From: Abelmoschus esculentus
Taxonomy: Eukaryota > Streptophyta > Magnoliopsida > Malvales > Malvaceae
Reading direction: 5' to 3'
Assembly: GCA_035048815.1 (NCBI GenBank)
Contig: JAUCBN010000003.1
Location: 22,924,001 to 22,988,000 of the forward strand
DNA length: 64,000 nt
Positions 13,131 to 28,400 of this stretch are shown piece after piece. Numbering within the stretch: the stretch's first letter is position 1; the number at the start of each line of letters is the position of its first letter. The translations under genes and the position numbers were made by a program. A model generated the notes under the pieces. That model was not told the DNA's origin, did not search any database, and saw only the letters and a program-made list of their open reading frames with translations.

Positions 13131-15055
13131 GTCGCGATGAATGACACGTCTCTTTGAGTGCACGTTATAATCAACGGTCCCTCTCTTTGAGCGTATACCG
13201 TGATCGATGGCCCTCTCTTTGAGCGTACGTTGCGATGAATGACTCCTCTCTTCGAGTGCATTTCATGGTGAACAGTACCTCTCTTTGAGTGTATACTGTG
13301 ATGGACGACCACTTTCTTTGAGCGTAGGTCGCAATGAATGACCCCTCTTCGAGGGCATGTCATAATGAAGGTTCCCTCTCCTTAAGCAAATATCGTGATC
13401 GAGACCCACTTTTTGAGCGTACGTTGCGATGAATGACCCGTCTCTTTGAGCGTACGTTGCGATGAATGACCCCTCTTTGAGCGTATATCATGATCGAGAC
13501 CTACTTTTTGAGCGTATATCGCGATGGATGACCCCTCTCTTCAAGTGCATGTCATGGTGAAAGTTTCCTCTCCTTAAGCGAATACCGTGATGGACGACCC
13601 CCCTCTTTGAGCGTATGTCGCGATGAATGACCCCTCTTTTCTAGTTCATGTCATAATGAACCGTCCCTTTCTTAGAGCGTATACCGTGATGGATGACCCC
13701 TCTCTTTGAGTGTATGACACGGTGAATGACCCCTCTCTTCGTGTCAATGTCATAATGAACGGTTCCTTTCTAAAAGCGTAAATGGTGACGGACGACCCCT
13801 CTCTTTTGCGTATGTCGCGGTGAATGACCGCTCTATATGAGTGTATGTCATAATAACCGGTCCCTCTCTTTGAGCGTATCCCGTGATGGACATCCCCTCT
13901 TTTTGAGTGTTTTTTGTAATGAAGGACCCCTCTCTTTGAGTTCATGTCATGGTGTACGGTCCCTCTCCTTGAGCGTATACCATGATATATGAACCCTTGT
14001 GTTTGAGCATATGTCGCGGTGAATGACTCCTCTCTTTGAGTGCATGTCATAATGAACGGATCCTCTCTTTGAGAGTTTTTTTTGATGGACGACCCCTCTC
14101 TCTGAGCGTATGCCACGGTGAATGACCCCTTTCTTCGAGTGCATGCCATAATGAACGATCCCTCTTTGTGAGCAGATACTATGATGGACGACCCTTCTCT
14201 TTGAGCGTTTGTCGCGATGAATGACCCTTCTCCTTGAGTGCATGTAATGATCCCTTTCTTAGAGTGTATACTGTGATGGACTACCCATCTCTTTGAGAGT
14301 ATGTCGCGATGAATCAACCCTCTCCTCGAGTGCATGTTAAAATGAAAGGTCCCTATCTTTGAGCGTATACCGTGATGGACGATCCCTCTCTATGAGCGTA
14401 TATCGCGATGAAAGACCCCTCTCTTCGAGTGTATGTCGTAATGAACGATTCCTTTCTTAGAGAGTAAATCGTGATGGAATCCCTCTCATTGAGCGTATGT
14501 CGCGGGGATTGACCGCTCTATTCGAGCGTAGGTCATAATGATCGGTCCCTCTCTTTGAGTGTATCTCGTGTTGGACGACACCACTCTTTGAGCATTTGTC
14601 ATGATGAATGACCCCTTTATTCGAGTGCATGTCATGGTGAATTGTCCCTCTCTTTGAGCGTATACCGTGATGGACAACCCCTCTCTTTGAGCGTATGTCG
14701 CGAATGGCCACTATCTTTGAGTGTAATTCATGGTGAACGGTCCCTCTCTTTAAGCGTATCCGTGACGGACGACGCCTCTCATTGAGCGTATGTTGCGGTG
14801 AATGACCCCTTTCTTCGATTTCATGTCATAATGAACGGTTCCTCCCTTTTGAGCGTATGTCGCGGTGAATGATCCCTCTGCTCGAGTGCATGTTATAATG
14901 AACAGTCCCTTTTTTAGAACATATACCGTGATCGACGACCCTTCTCTTTGTGTGTACATAGTTGTGAATGACCTCTCTCCATGAGCGTATGTCGCGATGA
15001 ATGACCCCTCTCTTCGAGTGCATGTCGTAATAAATAGTTCCTTTCTTAGAGCGTA

Positions 15056-15137
15056 TACCGTGATGGATGATTATTTGAATAAAAAAATACCGTGATGGAT
15101 GACTATTTCAATAAAAAAAATACCGTGATGGATGACC
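15056..15137. repeat. Two aberrant AT-rich 33-bp satellite units
   Basis: In two successive units the usual CCCTCTCTTTGAG half is replaced by an AT-rich tail at 15071-15087 and 15103-15120 (TTATTTGAATAAAAAAA and CTATTTCAATAAAAAAAA). The half TACCGTGATGGATGA is retained. Unit length stays 32-33 bp. I found this variant nowhere else in the window. It looks like a mutated unit that was itself tandemly duplicated. Confidence 0.85.
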
Positions 15138-18100
15138 CCTCTCTTTGAGAGTATGTCGCAATGAATGACACCTCTCTTTGAGTGCATGTCATAATCAACG
15201 ATCCCTCTCTTTGAGCATATACCATGATAGACGATCCTCTCTTTGAGCGTACGTTATGATGAATGACCCCTCTCTTTGAGTGCATTTCATGGTGAACAGT
15301 CCATCTCTTTTAGCGTATACTGTGTCTCCAGACCCCTCTCTGTGAGCATATGTTGCAATGAATTACCCTCTCTTTAAGGGAATGTAATAATAAATGGTCC
15401 CTCTCTTTGAGAGAATACCGTGATCGAGACACCTCTTTTTGAGTGTATGTCGCGATGAATGAACCCTCTCTTCGAGTGCATGTCATGGTGAAAGATCCCT
15501 CTCTTTGAGTGAATACCGTGATGGACGACCCCTCGCATTTAGTGTATGTCGCTATGAATGACCCCTCTCTTCGAGTGCATGTCATAATAAATGGTACCTC
15601 TCTTTGAGCGTATACCGTGTTGGATGACCCCTCTCTTTGTGCGTATGTTGCGTTGAATGACCCCTCTCTTTGAGTGCATGTCATGGTGAACTGTTCCTCT
15701 CTTTGAGCGTATATCATGATGGACAACCCCTATCTTTGAGCGTATGTCGTGATGAATGACCCCACTCTTTGAGTGCATGTCATAATAAACGGTCCCTCTC
15801 TTTGAGCGTATACCGTGATGGACGACCCCTCTCCTTGAGCGTATGTTGCGGTGAATGACCCCTCTCTTTGAGTGCATGTCATAATAGACGGTCCAGCTCT
15901 TTGAGCGTATACCGTGATGGACGACATCTCTCTTTGAGTGTATGTCGTGGAGATTGATCCCTCTCTTCGAGTGCATGTCATAATAAACGCTCCCTCTCTT
16001 TGAGCGTATACTGTGATGGACGACCCCTCTCCTTGAGCATATGTTGCGGTGAATGACCCCTCTCTTTGAGTGCATGTCATAATGATCGGTCCCTTTCTTA
16101 AAACGTATACCATGATGGATGACCCCTCTCTCTGAGAGTATACCGCGATGAATGACCCCTCTCTTCAAACGTACTCCATAATGAACGTTCCCTCTCTTTG
16201 AGCATATGGCGTGATGGACGACCCCTCTCTTTCAGCGTATGTCGCGTTGAATGACCCCTCTCTTCCAGTGCATGTCGTAACGAATGGTTCCATTCGTAGA
16301 GGGTAAATCGTAGTGGACAACCCCTCTCATTGAGCGTATGTCGCAGTGAATGACCGCCCAATTCGAGCGTATGTCATAATGACTAGTCCCTCTCTTTGAG
16401 TGTATCTCATGATGGACGACCGCTCTCTTTGTGCGTTTGTCATGATGAATGAACCCATTCTTTGAGTGCATGTCATGGTGAATTGTCCCGCTCTTTGAGC
16501 GTATACCATGATGGACGACCCCTCTCTTTGAGCGTATGTCGCGAAGAATGGCCCCTATCTTTGAATGTAATTCATGGTGAACAGGCCCTCTCCTTGAGCG
16601 TATACCGTGATGGACGACCTCTCTCTTTGAGCGTATATCGCGGTGAATGACCCATTTCTTCGAGTGCATGTCATAATGAACGGTTGCTCTCTTTGAGCGT
16701 ATACTGTGATGGACGACCCCTCTCCTTGAGCGTATGTCACGATGAATGATCCCTCTTTTCTAGTGCATGTCATGGTGAACGATCCCTATCTTTGAGCGGA
16801 TACCGTGATGGATGATCCCTTTGTTTGAGCGTATATCACGATGAATGACCCCTCTCCACGAATGCATGTAATAATGAACGGTCCCTTTCTTAGAGCACAT
16901 ACTATGATGGACGACCCCTCTTTTTGATCATATGTCGCGGTGAATGATCCCTCTCTTCGAGTGCATGTCATATTGAACGGTCCCCTTCTTAGAACATATA
17001 CTGTGATGGATGACCACTCTCTTCGAGAGTATGTCTCGATGAATGACACCTCTACTTGAGTGCATATCATAATCAACGGTCCCTCTCTTTGAGCGTATAC
17101 CGTGATCGATGACCCTATCTTTCAGCGCACGTTGCGATGAATGACCCTCTCTTCTAGTACATTTCATGGTGAACAGTCCCTCTTTGAGCGTATACTGTGA
17201 TGGATGATTCCACTCTTTCAGCGTATGCCGTGACGGGCAAACCCTCTGTTTGAGACTATGTCGCGGTGAATGACCCCTCTCTTTGAGCGTATGCTGTTAC
17301 AGACAAACCCTCCCTTTGAGACTATGTCGCGTGAATGACCCCTCTCTTTGAGCATGACATTGTGAACGATTCCTCTATTTAAGCGTAAACCATGATGGAC
17401 GACCCCTCCGTTTGATCGTATGTCGCAATGAATGACCCTTCTCTTCGAGTGTATGTCATAATGAACAGTCCCTTTCTTAGAGCGTATACCGTGATGGATG
17501 ACCCTTCTCTTTGGCATATATCGCGATGAATGACCCTTCTCTTTGAGGGTTTGTCATATTGAAAGACCCTTCTCTTTAAGCGTATATCGTGATCGATGAC
17601 CCCTCTTTTTGAGTGTATGTCGCAATGAAGGACCCCTCTCTTCGAGTGCATGTTGTGGTAAACAATCCCTCTCTTTGAGCGTATACCGTCATGGACGACC
17701 CTTATTTTTGAGTGTATCTCGCGATGAATAACCCCTCTCTTCGAGTGCATATCATAATGAACATTCACTTTCTTAGAGCGTATACCGTGATGCACGTCTA
17801 CACTCGTTTAGCGTATGTGACGGTGAATGACACCTCTGTTCGAGAGTATTTCATAATGATTGGTTCCTCTCTTTGAGCGTATGTCCTGATGGACGACCCT
17901 CTCTTTAAGCATATGTCGTGTTGGACGACCACTCTCTTTGAGCATAAGTCGTGATAAATGATTCCTGTCTTCTAGTGCATGTCATAATTAACAGTCCTAT
18001 TCTTAGAGCATATACCGTGATGGATGACCGTTCTCTTTGACCATATGTCACAGTGAATGACCCCTCACATCGAGAGTAGGTCATAATGAATAGTCCCTTT

Positions 18101-19929
18101 GACCCATCTCTTTGAGCGTATGTCACGGTGAATCAGCCCTCTCCTCGAGTGCATGTTAAAATGAAAGGTCCCTATCTTTGAGCATATACCGTGATGGACG
18201 ACCCCTCTCTTTGAGTGTATATCGTGATGAATGACCCATCTCTTCGAGTGTATGTCATAATGAACGGTCCCTTTCTTAGAGCGTATATAGTGATTGACGA
18301 CCTTTCTCAATGTGCGTATGTCGCAATGAATAACACCTCTCTTCTAGTGCATGTCATGGTGAATGGTTCCTCTCATTGTACGTCTACCGTGATGGACGTC
18401 CCCTCTCTTTGAGCGTATATCGCGTATCATGACCCCTTTCTTCGATTGTATGTCATAATAAACGTTCACTTTCATAGGGCGTATACCGTGATGGATAGCC
18501 CCTCCCTCTGAGCGTATGTCGCGGTGAATGACCCCTCTCTTTGAGCGTAAGCCGTTACAGACAAACCCTCCTTTGAGACTACGTCGCGATGAATGGCCCC
18601 TCTCTTTGAGCATGAAATTGTGAACGATTCCTCTCTTTGAGCATGAAATCGTGAACGATTCCTCTCTTTGAGCGTAAACCTTGGACGACCCCTCCATTTG
18701 ATCGTACGTCGCTATGAATGACCCCTCTCTTTGAGTGCATGTCATAATGAACGGTCTCTTTCTTAAAGCGTATACCATGATGGATGACCCTTCTCTTTAG
18801 TGTATATAACAATGAATGACCCCTCTCTTTGAGGGTTTGTCATAATGAAAGACCCTTCTCTTTAAGCGTATACCGTGATCGATGACCCCTCTTTTGAGTG
18901 TATGTCGCAATGAAGGACCCCTCTCTTCGAGTCCATGTCATGGTGAATAATCCCTCTCTTTGAGCATATAACGTAATGGACGACCCTTCTCTTTGAGTGT
19001 ATCTCGCGATGAATAATCCCTCTCTTCGAGTGCATATAATAATGAACATTCACTTTCTTAGAGCGTAAATCGTGATGCATGACTCCTATCTTTTAGCGTA
19101 TGTCACGGTGAATGACACCTTTGTTCGAGAGTATTTCATAATGATCGGTCCCTCTCTTTGAGCGTATGTCGTGTTGGACGACCGCTCTCTTTGAGCATAT
19201 GTCGTGTTAGACGACCACTTTGTTTGAGCGTAAGTCGCGATGAATGATTCCTGTCTTCGACTCTATGTCCTGGTGAACAGTCCTTCTCTTCTAGTGCATG
19301 TCATAATTAACAGTCCCTTTCTTAGAGCATATACCGTGATGGATGAACCTTCTCATTAAGCGTATGTCGCGGTATGCCATAATGAATGGTCCATCTCTTT
19401 GAGTGTATGCCGTGATGAACGACCCCTCTCTTTAAGCGTATATCTTGATGAATGACCCCTCTCTTAGAGCGTATACCGTGATGGACAACCCCTCGCTTTG
19501 AGCATATGTCGCGATGAATGTCCCCTCTCTTCGAGTGCATATCATAATGAACGATCCCTTTCTTATAGCGTATACCGTTATGGACGACCCATCTCTTTGA
19601 GCGTATGTCGCGGTGAATGACCCCTTTCTTTGAAAGAATGTTGTAGTGACCGGTCCCCCTCTTTGAGCGTATCCCGGGATGGACGACCCCTATCTTTGAG
19701 CGTATGTCGTGATGAACGACCCCTCTCTTTGAGTGCATGTCATGGTGAACGGTCCTTCTTTTTGAGCATATCCCGTGATGGACATCTCCTCTCTTTAAGT
19801 ATTTTTCGTAATGAATGACCCCTCTCTTCGAGTGCATGTCATGGTGAACGGTCCCTCTCTATGAGCGTATCGCATGATGGACGACTCCTCTCTTTGAGCG
19901 TATGTCGCGATGAATGACCCCTCTCTTCG

Positions 19930-22900
19930 AGTGCATGTAATGATCCTTTCATAGAGCGTATACCGTGATGGACAAACCCTCTCTTTGAGCATATATCGCG
20001 ATGAATGACCCCTCTCTTCGAGTGTATGTCATAAAGAACGGTTTCTTTCTCAGAGAGTAAATCGTGAAGGACGACCCCTCTCATTGAGCATATATCGCAA
20101 TGAATGACCGCTCTATTCTAGCGTATGTCATAATGAACGGTTCCTTTCTCAGAGAGTAAATCGTGATGGACAACCGCTCTCATTGAGCGTATGTCGCGGT
20201 GAATGACTGCTCTATACGAACGTATGTCATAATCACTGGTCCCTCTCTTTGAGCGTATCTCGTGATGAATGACACCTCTCTTTGAGCATTTGTCATGACG
20301 AATGACCTCTTTCTTCGAGTGCATGTCATGGTGAATTGCCCCTCTCTTTGAGCGTATACCATGATAGACGACCCCTCTTTTTGAGCGTATGTCGCTATGA
20401 ATGACCCCTATCTTTGAGTGCTATTCATGTTGAACGGTTCCTCTCTTTGAGTGTATGTCGCGGTGAATGGCCCCTATCTTTGAGTGCAATTCATGGTGAA
20501 CGGTCCCTCTCTTTGAGCGTATACCATGATGGACGACCCCTCTCTTTGAGCGTATATCGCGTTGAATGACCCATTTCTTCGATTGTATGTCATAATGAAC
20601 GGCTCCTATCTTTGAGCGTATATCGTGATGGATGACCCCTATCTTTGAGTGCAATTCATGTTGAACGGTCCCTCTCTTTGAGTGTATATCGTGATGGACG
20701 ACCACTCTCTTTGAGCATATGTCGCGGTAAATGACCCCTTTCTTCGAGTGCATGTCATAATGAACGGTTCCTCCCTTTTTGAGCGTATGTCGCGGTGAAT
20801 GACCCCTTTGTTCAAGAGCATGTCATAATGAACGGTTCCCTTCTTAGAACATATACCGTGATCGACGACCCCTCTCATTGTGCGTATGTCGTTGTGAATA
20901 ACCCCTCTCTTTGAGTGTATGTCAAGATGAATGACCCCTCTTCGAGTGCATGTCGTAGTAAATAGTCTCTTTCTTAGAGCGTATACCGTGATGGATGACC
21001 CCTTTCTTGGAGAGTATGTCTTTATGAATGACTCCTCTATTTGAGTGCATGTCATAATCAACGATCCCTCTCTTTGAGCATATACCGTGATCGATGATCA
21101 TCTCTTTGAGCGTACATTGCGATGAAGGACCCCTCTCTTTGAGTGCATTTCATGGTGAACAGTCCCTCACTTTTAGTGTATACTGTGATGGACGACCCCT
21201 ATCTTTGAGCGTATGTCACAATGAATTACCCCTCTCTTCGAGGGAATGTCATAAAAAATAGTCCCTCTCTGTGAGCGAATACCGTGATCGAGACACCTCT
21301 CTTTAAGCATATGTCGCGATGAATGACCCCTCTCTTCGAGTGCATGTCATGGTGAAAGATCCCTCTCTTTGAGTGAATACCGTGATGGACAACCCCTCGC
21401 TTTTATTTTAGCGTATGTCACGATGAATGACCCCTCCCTTCGAGTTCATGTCATAATGATCGGTCCCTTTCTCAGAGCGTATACCGTGATGGATGACCTC
21501 TCCCTTTGAGCATATTTCGCGATGAATGACCCCTCTTTTTGGGTGTATTTCATAATGAACAGTCCCTTTCTTAGAGCGTATACCGTGATGGACAACCCCT
21601 TTCCTTAAGCGTATGTCGCGTTGAATGACCCCTCTCTTCCAGTGCATGTCATACTGAACGGTTCCTTTCTTAGAGCGTAAATCGTGATGGAGAACCCCTC
21701 TCATTAGGCGTATATCACGGTGAATGACCGCTCTATTCGAGCTTATATCATAATGACTGGTCCCTCTCTTTGAGCGTATCTCGTGATGGACGACCGCTCT
21801 CTTTGAGCATATGTCATGATGAATGACCCCTTTCTTCGAGTGCATGTCATGGTGAATTGTCCCTCTCTTTGACCATATACCGTGATGGACGACCCCTCTC
21901 TTTAAGCGTATGTCGCGATGAATGGCCCCTATCTTTGAGTGCAATTCATGGTGAACGGTCCCTCTCTTTGAGCGTATACCATGATGGACGACCCCTCTCT
22001 TTGAGCGTATATCGCGTTGAATGACCCATTTCTTTGAGTGTATATCATAATGAACGGCTCCTCTCTTTGAGCGTATATCGTGATGGACGATCCCTCTCTT
22101 TGAGCGTATGTTGCTATGAATGACCCATCTATTCTAGTGCATATCACTGTGAACGATCCCAATATTTGAGCGGATACCCTGATGGATGATCCCTCTCTTT
22201 GAGCTTATATTGTGATGAATGACCCCTCTCTATGAATGCATGTATTAATGAATGGTCCCTTTCTTAGAGAGCATACTGTGATGGACGACCCCTCTCATTG
22301 AGCGTATGTCGCGGTGGATGATCTCTCTCTTCGAGTGCATGTCATACTGAACGGTCCTATTCTTAGAACATATACCGTGATGGATGACCCATCTCTTTGA
22401 GAGTATGTCGCGATGAATGAAACCTCCCCTTGAGTGCGTATCATAATCAATGGTCCCTCTCTTTGAGCGTATACCGTGATCGATGACCCTATCTTTGAGC
22501 GTACGCTGCGATGAATGACCCCACTCTTCAAGTACATTTCGTGGTGAACAGTCCCTCTTTGAGCGTATACTGTGATGGACGACCTTACTCTTTGAGCGTA
22601 TATCGTGAAGGACAAACCCTCCCATTGAGACTATGTCACGATGAATGACCCCACTCTTTGAGCATTACATTGTAAACGATTCCTCTCTTTAAGCGTAAAC
22701 CATGATGAACGACCCCTCCATTTGATTGTACGTTGCGATAAATGACCCCTCTCTTCGAGGGTATGTCATAATGAACGGTCCCTTTTTTAGAGCGTATACC
22801 GTGATGGATGACCCTTCTCTTTGGCATATATCGCAATGATTGACCCCTCTCTTTGAGGTTTTTTCATAATGAAAGACCCTTTTCTTTAAGCGTATACCGT

Positions 22901-25900
22901 GATCGATGACCCCTCTTTTTGAGTTTATTTCGCAATGAAGGATCCCTCCCCTCTCTTCGAGTGCATGTCATGGTGAACAATCTCTCTCTTTGAGCATATA
23001 CCGTAAAGGCGACCCTTGTCTTTGAGTGTATATCGTGATGAATAACCCCTCTCTTCGAGTGCATATCATAATGAATATTCCCTATCTTAGAGCGTATACC
23101 GTGATACACGACTCTTCTCTTTTAGCGTATGTCACATTGAATGCACCTCTTTTCGAGAGTATTTCATAATGATCGGTCTCTCTCTTTGAGAGTATGTCGT
23201 GATGGACGACCCCTCTCTTTGAGCGTATGTCGTGTTAGACGATCACTCTCTTTCAGCGTAAGTCGCGATGAATGATTCTTGTCTTCGACTGTATGTCCTG
23301 TGAAAAGTCCTTCTTTTCTAGTGCATGTCATAATTAACAGTGCCTTTCTTAGAGCATATACTACGATGGGCGACCTTTCTCTTTGAGCATATGTCGCGGT
23401 GAATGACCCCTCTCATCGAGAGTAGGTCATAACGAATGGTCCCTTTCTTAGAGCGTATACCGTGATGGACGACCCTTCTCTTAAAGCTTATGTCACGGTG
23501 AATGACCCCTCTCTTCGAGTGCTGGTTGTAATGAACGGTCCCTCTCTTTGAGCGTATATTGTGATGGACGACCCCTCTCTTTGAGCATATGCCACGGTGA
23601 ATGAAACCTCTCTTTGAGTGCATGTCATAATGAACGGTCCCTCTTTATGAGCGGATACCGTGATTGACGATCCTTCTCTTTGAGGCTTTGTAGCGATGAA
23701 TGACCACTCTCTTTGAGTGCATGTAATGATCCCTTTCCTAGAGTGTATACTGTGATGGACGACCCATCTCTTTGAGCGTATGTCGCGATAAATGAGCCCT
23801 TTCTTCAAGTGCATGTTACAATGAGAGGTACCTCTCTTTGAGCGTATAACGTGATGGAAGACCCCTCTCTTTGAGCGTATATCGCGATGAATGACCCCTC
23901 TCTTTGAGTGCATGTGATAATGAATGGTCCCTTTCTTAGAGCGTATATCGTGATGGACGACCTTTCTCAATGTGCGTATGTCGCGATGAATAACACCTCT
24001 CTTTGAGTGCATGTCATGATGAATGGTTCCTCTCATTGTGCGTCTACCGTGATGGACGTAGCCTCTCTTTGAGCGTATGTCTCGATTGATCACCCTTTTC
24101 TTCGAGTGCATGTCATAATGAATGTTCACTTTCATAGAGCGTACACCGTGATGGACGAACCCTCTCTTCGAGCGTATGTCGCGTTGAATAACGCTCTCTT
24201 CGAGAGTATGTCATAATGAACGGTCACTTTCTTTGAGCGTATGCGGTGATAGACAAACCCTCCCTTTGAGACTATGTCGCGATGAATGACCCCTCTCTTC
24301 GAGTGCATGACATGGTGAACGATTCCTCTCTTTGAGCATAAACCATGATGGGCGACCCTTCCATTTGATCGTACGTCACGATGAATGACCCCTCTCTTCG
24401 AGTGCATGTCATAATGGACGGTCCCTTTCTTAGAGCGTAAACCGTGATGGATGACCCTTCTCTTTGAGCTTATATCGCGATGAATGACCCCTCTCTTTAA
24501 GGGTTTGTCATAACGAAAGATCCTTCTTTTTAAGCGTATATCCTGATCGATGACCCCTCTTTTTGAGTGTTTGTCGCAATAAAGGACCCTCTCTTCCAGT
24601 GCTTGTCATGGTGAACAATCCATCTCTTTGAGCGTATACCGTAATGGACGACCCTTCTCTTTGAGTGTATCTCGCGATGAATAACCACTCTCTTTGAGTG
24701 CATATCATAATGAACATTCCCTTTCTTAGAGCGTATACCGTGATGCACGACTCCTCTCTTTTATCGTATGTTGCGGTGAATGACCCCTCTATTCGAGAGT
24801 ATTTCATAATGGTCGGTCCCTCTCTTTGAGCGTATGCTGTGATGGATGACCATTCTATTAGAGCGTATGTCGTGTTGGACAACCACTCTCTTTGAGTGTA
24901 AGTCACAATGAATGATCCTTGTCTTAGACTGTATGTCCTGGTGAACAATCCCTTTCTTCTAGTGCGTGTCATAATTAACGATCTCTTTTTTAGAGCGTAT
25001 ACCGTGATGGACGACCCCTCTCTTTGAGCGTATGTCGCGTTGAATGATCCCTCTCTTCGAGAGTATGTCATAATTAATGGTCCCTCTCTTTAAGCGTATA
25101 CCGCGAAGGATGACCCCTCTCTTTGAGCGTATATTGCGATGAAAGACCCCTCTCTTCGAGTGCATGTCATGGTGAACAGTCACTCTCTTTGAGTGTATGC
25201 TGTTATATAAGATCCTCTCTTTAAGCGTATATCACGATGAATAACATCTCTCTTCGAGTGCAGGACGTGGTGAACGGTCCCTCTCTTTGGGCATATACCG
25301 TGATGGACGAGCCTCTCTTGTATGATATGGTGAATGGTCCCTCTCTTCGATAGTATGTCAGAATGAACGGTCCCTCTCTTCGAGCATATGTCATAACGGA
25401 CGACCCCTCTCTTTGAACGTATATGGCGATGAATGACCCCTTTCTTAGAGAGTATACTGTGATGGATGACCCCTCTCTTTGAGCGTTTGCTGTGATGGAT
25501 GACGCCTCTGTTTGAGCATATGTGGCATTGGATGACCCCTTTCTTCGAGTTTATTTGAAATGAATGATCCATTTCTTAGAGCGTATCCCGTGATGGACGA
25601 CCCCTCTCTTTGAGCGTATGTCGTGATGAATGACCTCTCTCTATGAGTGCATGTCATAATGAACGGTCCCTTTCTTAGAGGGTATACCGTGATAGACGAC
25701 ACCTCTCTTTGATTGTATATCGCGAAAAATTACCTATCTCTTCGACTGTATATCGTAATGACCGGTCCCTCTCTTTGAGCGTATCACATGATGGACGACC
25801 CCTCCCTTTAAGCGTATGTCGCGATGAATGACCGCTATCTTCGAGTGCTTGTCATAAAGAATGGTCCCTTTCTTATAGCGTATGCCGTGATGGATGACCC

Positions 25901-28400
25901 CTCCTTTGAGCGTATATCGAGATGAATGACCCCTCTCTTCGAGTGCATCTGATAATGATCGGTCCCTCTCTTTAAGCGTATACCGTGATCGATGACCACT
26001 CTCTTTGACGGCATGTCGCATTGAATGATCCTTTTCTTCTAGTTTTTGTCGTAATGAACAGTATATTTCTTAGAGCATATCCCGTGATAGAAGACCATTC
26101 TCTTTGAGCGTATGCCGTAATGAATGACCCCTCTCTACAAGGGCATGTCATAATGAACGGTCCCATTCTTATAGGGTATACCGTGATGAACGACCTCTCT
26201 CTTTGAGTGTATGTCAGGATAATGACCCATCTCTTCGAGAGTATATCATAATGACTGGTCCCTCTCTTTGAGCGTATCACGTGATGGACGACCCCTCTCT
26301 TTGAGCTTATGTCGCGATGAATGACCCCATTCTTTCGAGTGCATATTATGGTGAACGATCCCCCTCTTTGAGCTTAGTCGTGATAAACGACCACTCTCTA
26401 TGAGTGCATGTCATAATGAACAGTCTCTTTCTTTGAGCGTATACCGTGATGGACGACCCCACTCTTTAAGTGTATGTCGCAGTGAATGACCCCTGTCTTC
26501 GAGTGCATGTCATGGTGAACGTTCCCTCTGTTTGAACGTATGTTGCGATGAATGACCTCTCTCTCCGAGTGTATGTCATAATAAATGGTCTCTTTCTTAG
26601 AGTGTATACCGTGATGGACGACCCTTCTATTTGAGCATTTGTCACACTGAATGACCCATCTGTTCGAGTGCATATCATAATGAATGGTCCCTTTCTTAGA
26701 GCGTATGCCGTGATGAATACCACTATCTTTTAGCGTATGTCGCGATGCATGACCCCTCTCTTCGAGTGCATGCCATAATGATCGGTACCTCTCTTTGAGC
26801 GTATATCGTGATCGATGACCACTCTTTTTTAGCGTATATCACGATGAATGACTCCTCTCTTCGAGTACATGTCATGGTGAACTATCCCTCTCTTTGAGCG
26901 TATACCATGTTGAACGAAACCTCTTTTTAAACGTATGTTGCAATGAATGACCCCTCTCTTCTAGTGCATGTCATAATGAACAATCCCTTTCTTAGAGCGT
27001 ATATCGTGATGGACAACCCTTCTCTTTGAGCGATGTCACGATGAATGACCCCACTCTTCGAGGTTATGTCATAATAAATGGTCACTTTCTTAGAGCGTAC
27101 ACCGTGATGGACGACCCCTCTCATTAAGCATATGTCGCAGTGAACCCCTCTCTTCGAGAGTATGCCATAATGAAAGGTCCATCTCTTTGAGTGTATGCCG
27201 TGATGAACCGCCCCTCTCTTAGAGTGCATGTCACGTTGAACAATCCCTCTTTTTGAGCATATGTCGTGATGGACGACCCCTCTCTTTGAGCATATGTCGC
27301 GATGTATAACCTCTGTCTTCCAGTGCATGTCTTGTTGAACGATCCCTCTGTTCGAGCGTATGCGGTGATGGATGACCTCTCTCTTTAAGTGTATGTCGCA
27401 TTGAATGACCCCTATAGTTGAGTGCATGTCATTATGAACGATCCCTTTCTTAGAGTGTATACCGTGATGGACGACCCTCTCTTTGAACGTATGTCGCGAT
27501 GAATGACCCCTCTCTTCGAGTGCATGTCATAATGAACGGTCCCTCTCTTTGAGAGTATACCATGATGGAAAATCCCTCTCTTTGAGCGTAATGTGCGATG
27601 AATGACCCATCTCTTTGAGCATATGTCATAATGAATAATCCCTCTCTTAGAGTGTATACCGTGATGGACAACCCCTCTCTTTGAGCGTGTGTCGCGATGA
27701 ATGTCCCCTCTCTTCGAGTGCCTATCATAATGAACGGTCCCTTTCTTATAGCGTATACCGTTATAGACGATCCATCTCTTTGAGCGTATGTCGCGGTGAA
27801 TGACCCCTTTCTTTGATGGTATGTTGTAGTGACCGGTCCCCCTCTTTGAGCGTATCCCGTGATGGACGACCCCTGTCTTTGAGCGTAAGTTGTGATGAAC
27901 GACCCCTCTCTTTGAGTGCATGTCATGGTGAACGGTCCTTCTTTTTAAGCGTATACCGTGATGGACGACCCCTCTCTTTGAGCGTATGTCACGATGAATG
28001 ACCTCTCTCTTTGAGTGCATATCATAATAAATATTTCCTTCCTTAGAACGTATACCGTGATGGATGACCCCTCTCTTTGAGCGTATGTCACGATGAATAA
28101 CCCCTCTCTTCGAGTTCATGTCATAATGATCGTTCCCTCTCTTTGAGCGTATACCGTAATCGATGACCCCTCTTTTTGAGCATATGTCGCATTGAATGCC
28201 CACTCTCTTCGAGTGCATGTCATGCTGAACGATCCCTCTCTTTGAGCGTTTACCGTGATGGACGACCCCTCTCTTTGAGCGTATGTCACGATGAATAACA
28301 ACTCTCTTCGAGTGAATATCATAATGAACATTCACTTTCTTAAAGCGTATACCGTGATGCACGACTCCTATCTTTTAGCGTATGTCACGGTGAATGACAC
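19930..28400. repeat. Array 1 large segmental duplication, upstream copy
   Basis: Rare variants recur in the same order at 30580-39000. Paired landmarks: TGCATGTAATGATC at 19932/30581; TCGATGATCATC at 21091/31774; AACCTCCCCTTGAG at 22421/33230; GAGTGCATGACATGG at 24301/35036; GTATGCTGTTATAT near 25194/35929; CCTATAGTTGAG at 27411/38018; CGTTCCCTCT at 28131/38738. Offsets range from 10607 to 10809 bp and drift because of small indels between copies. This is a block duplication, most simply made by unequal exchange. Confidence 0.8.
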
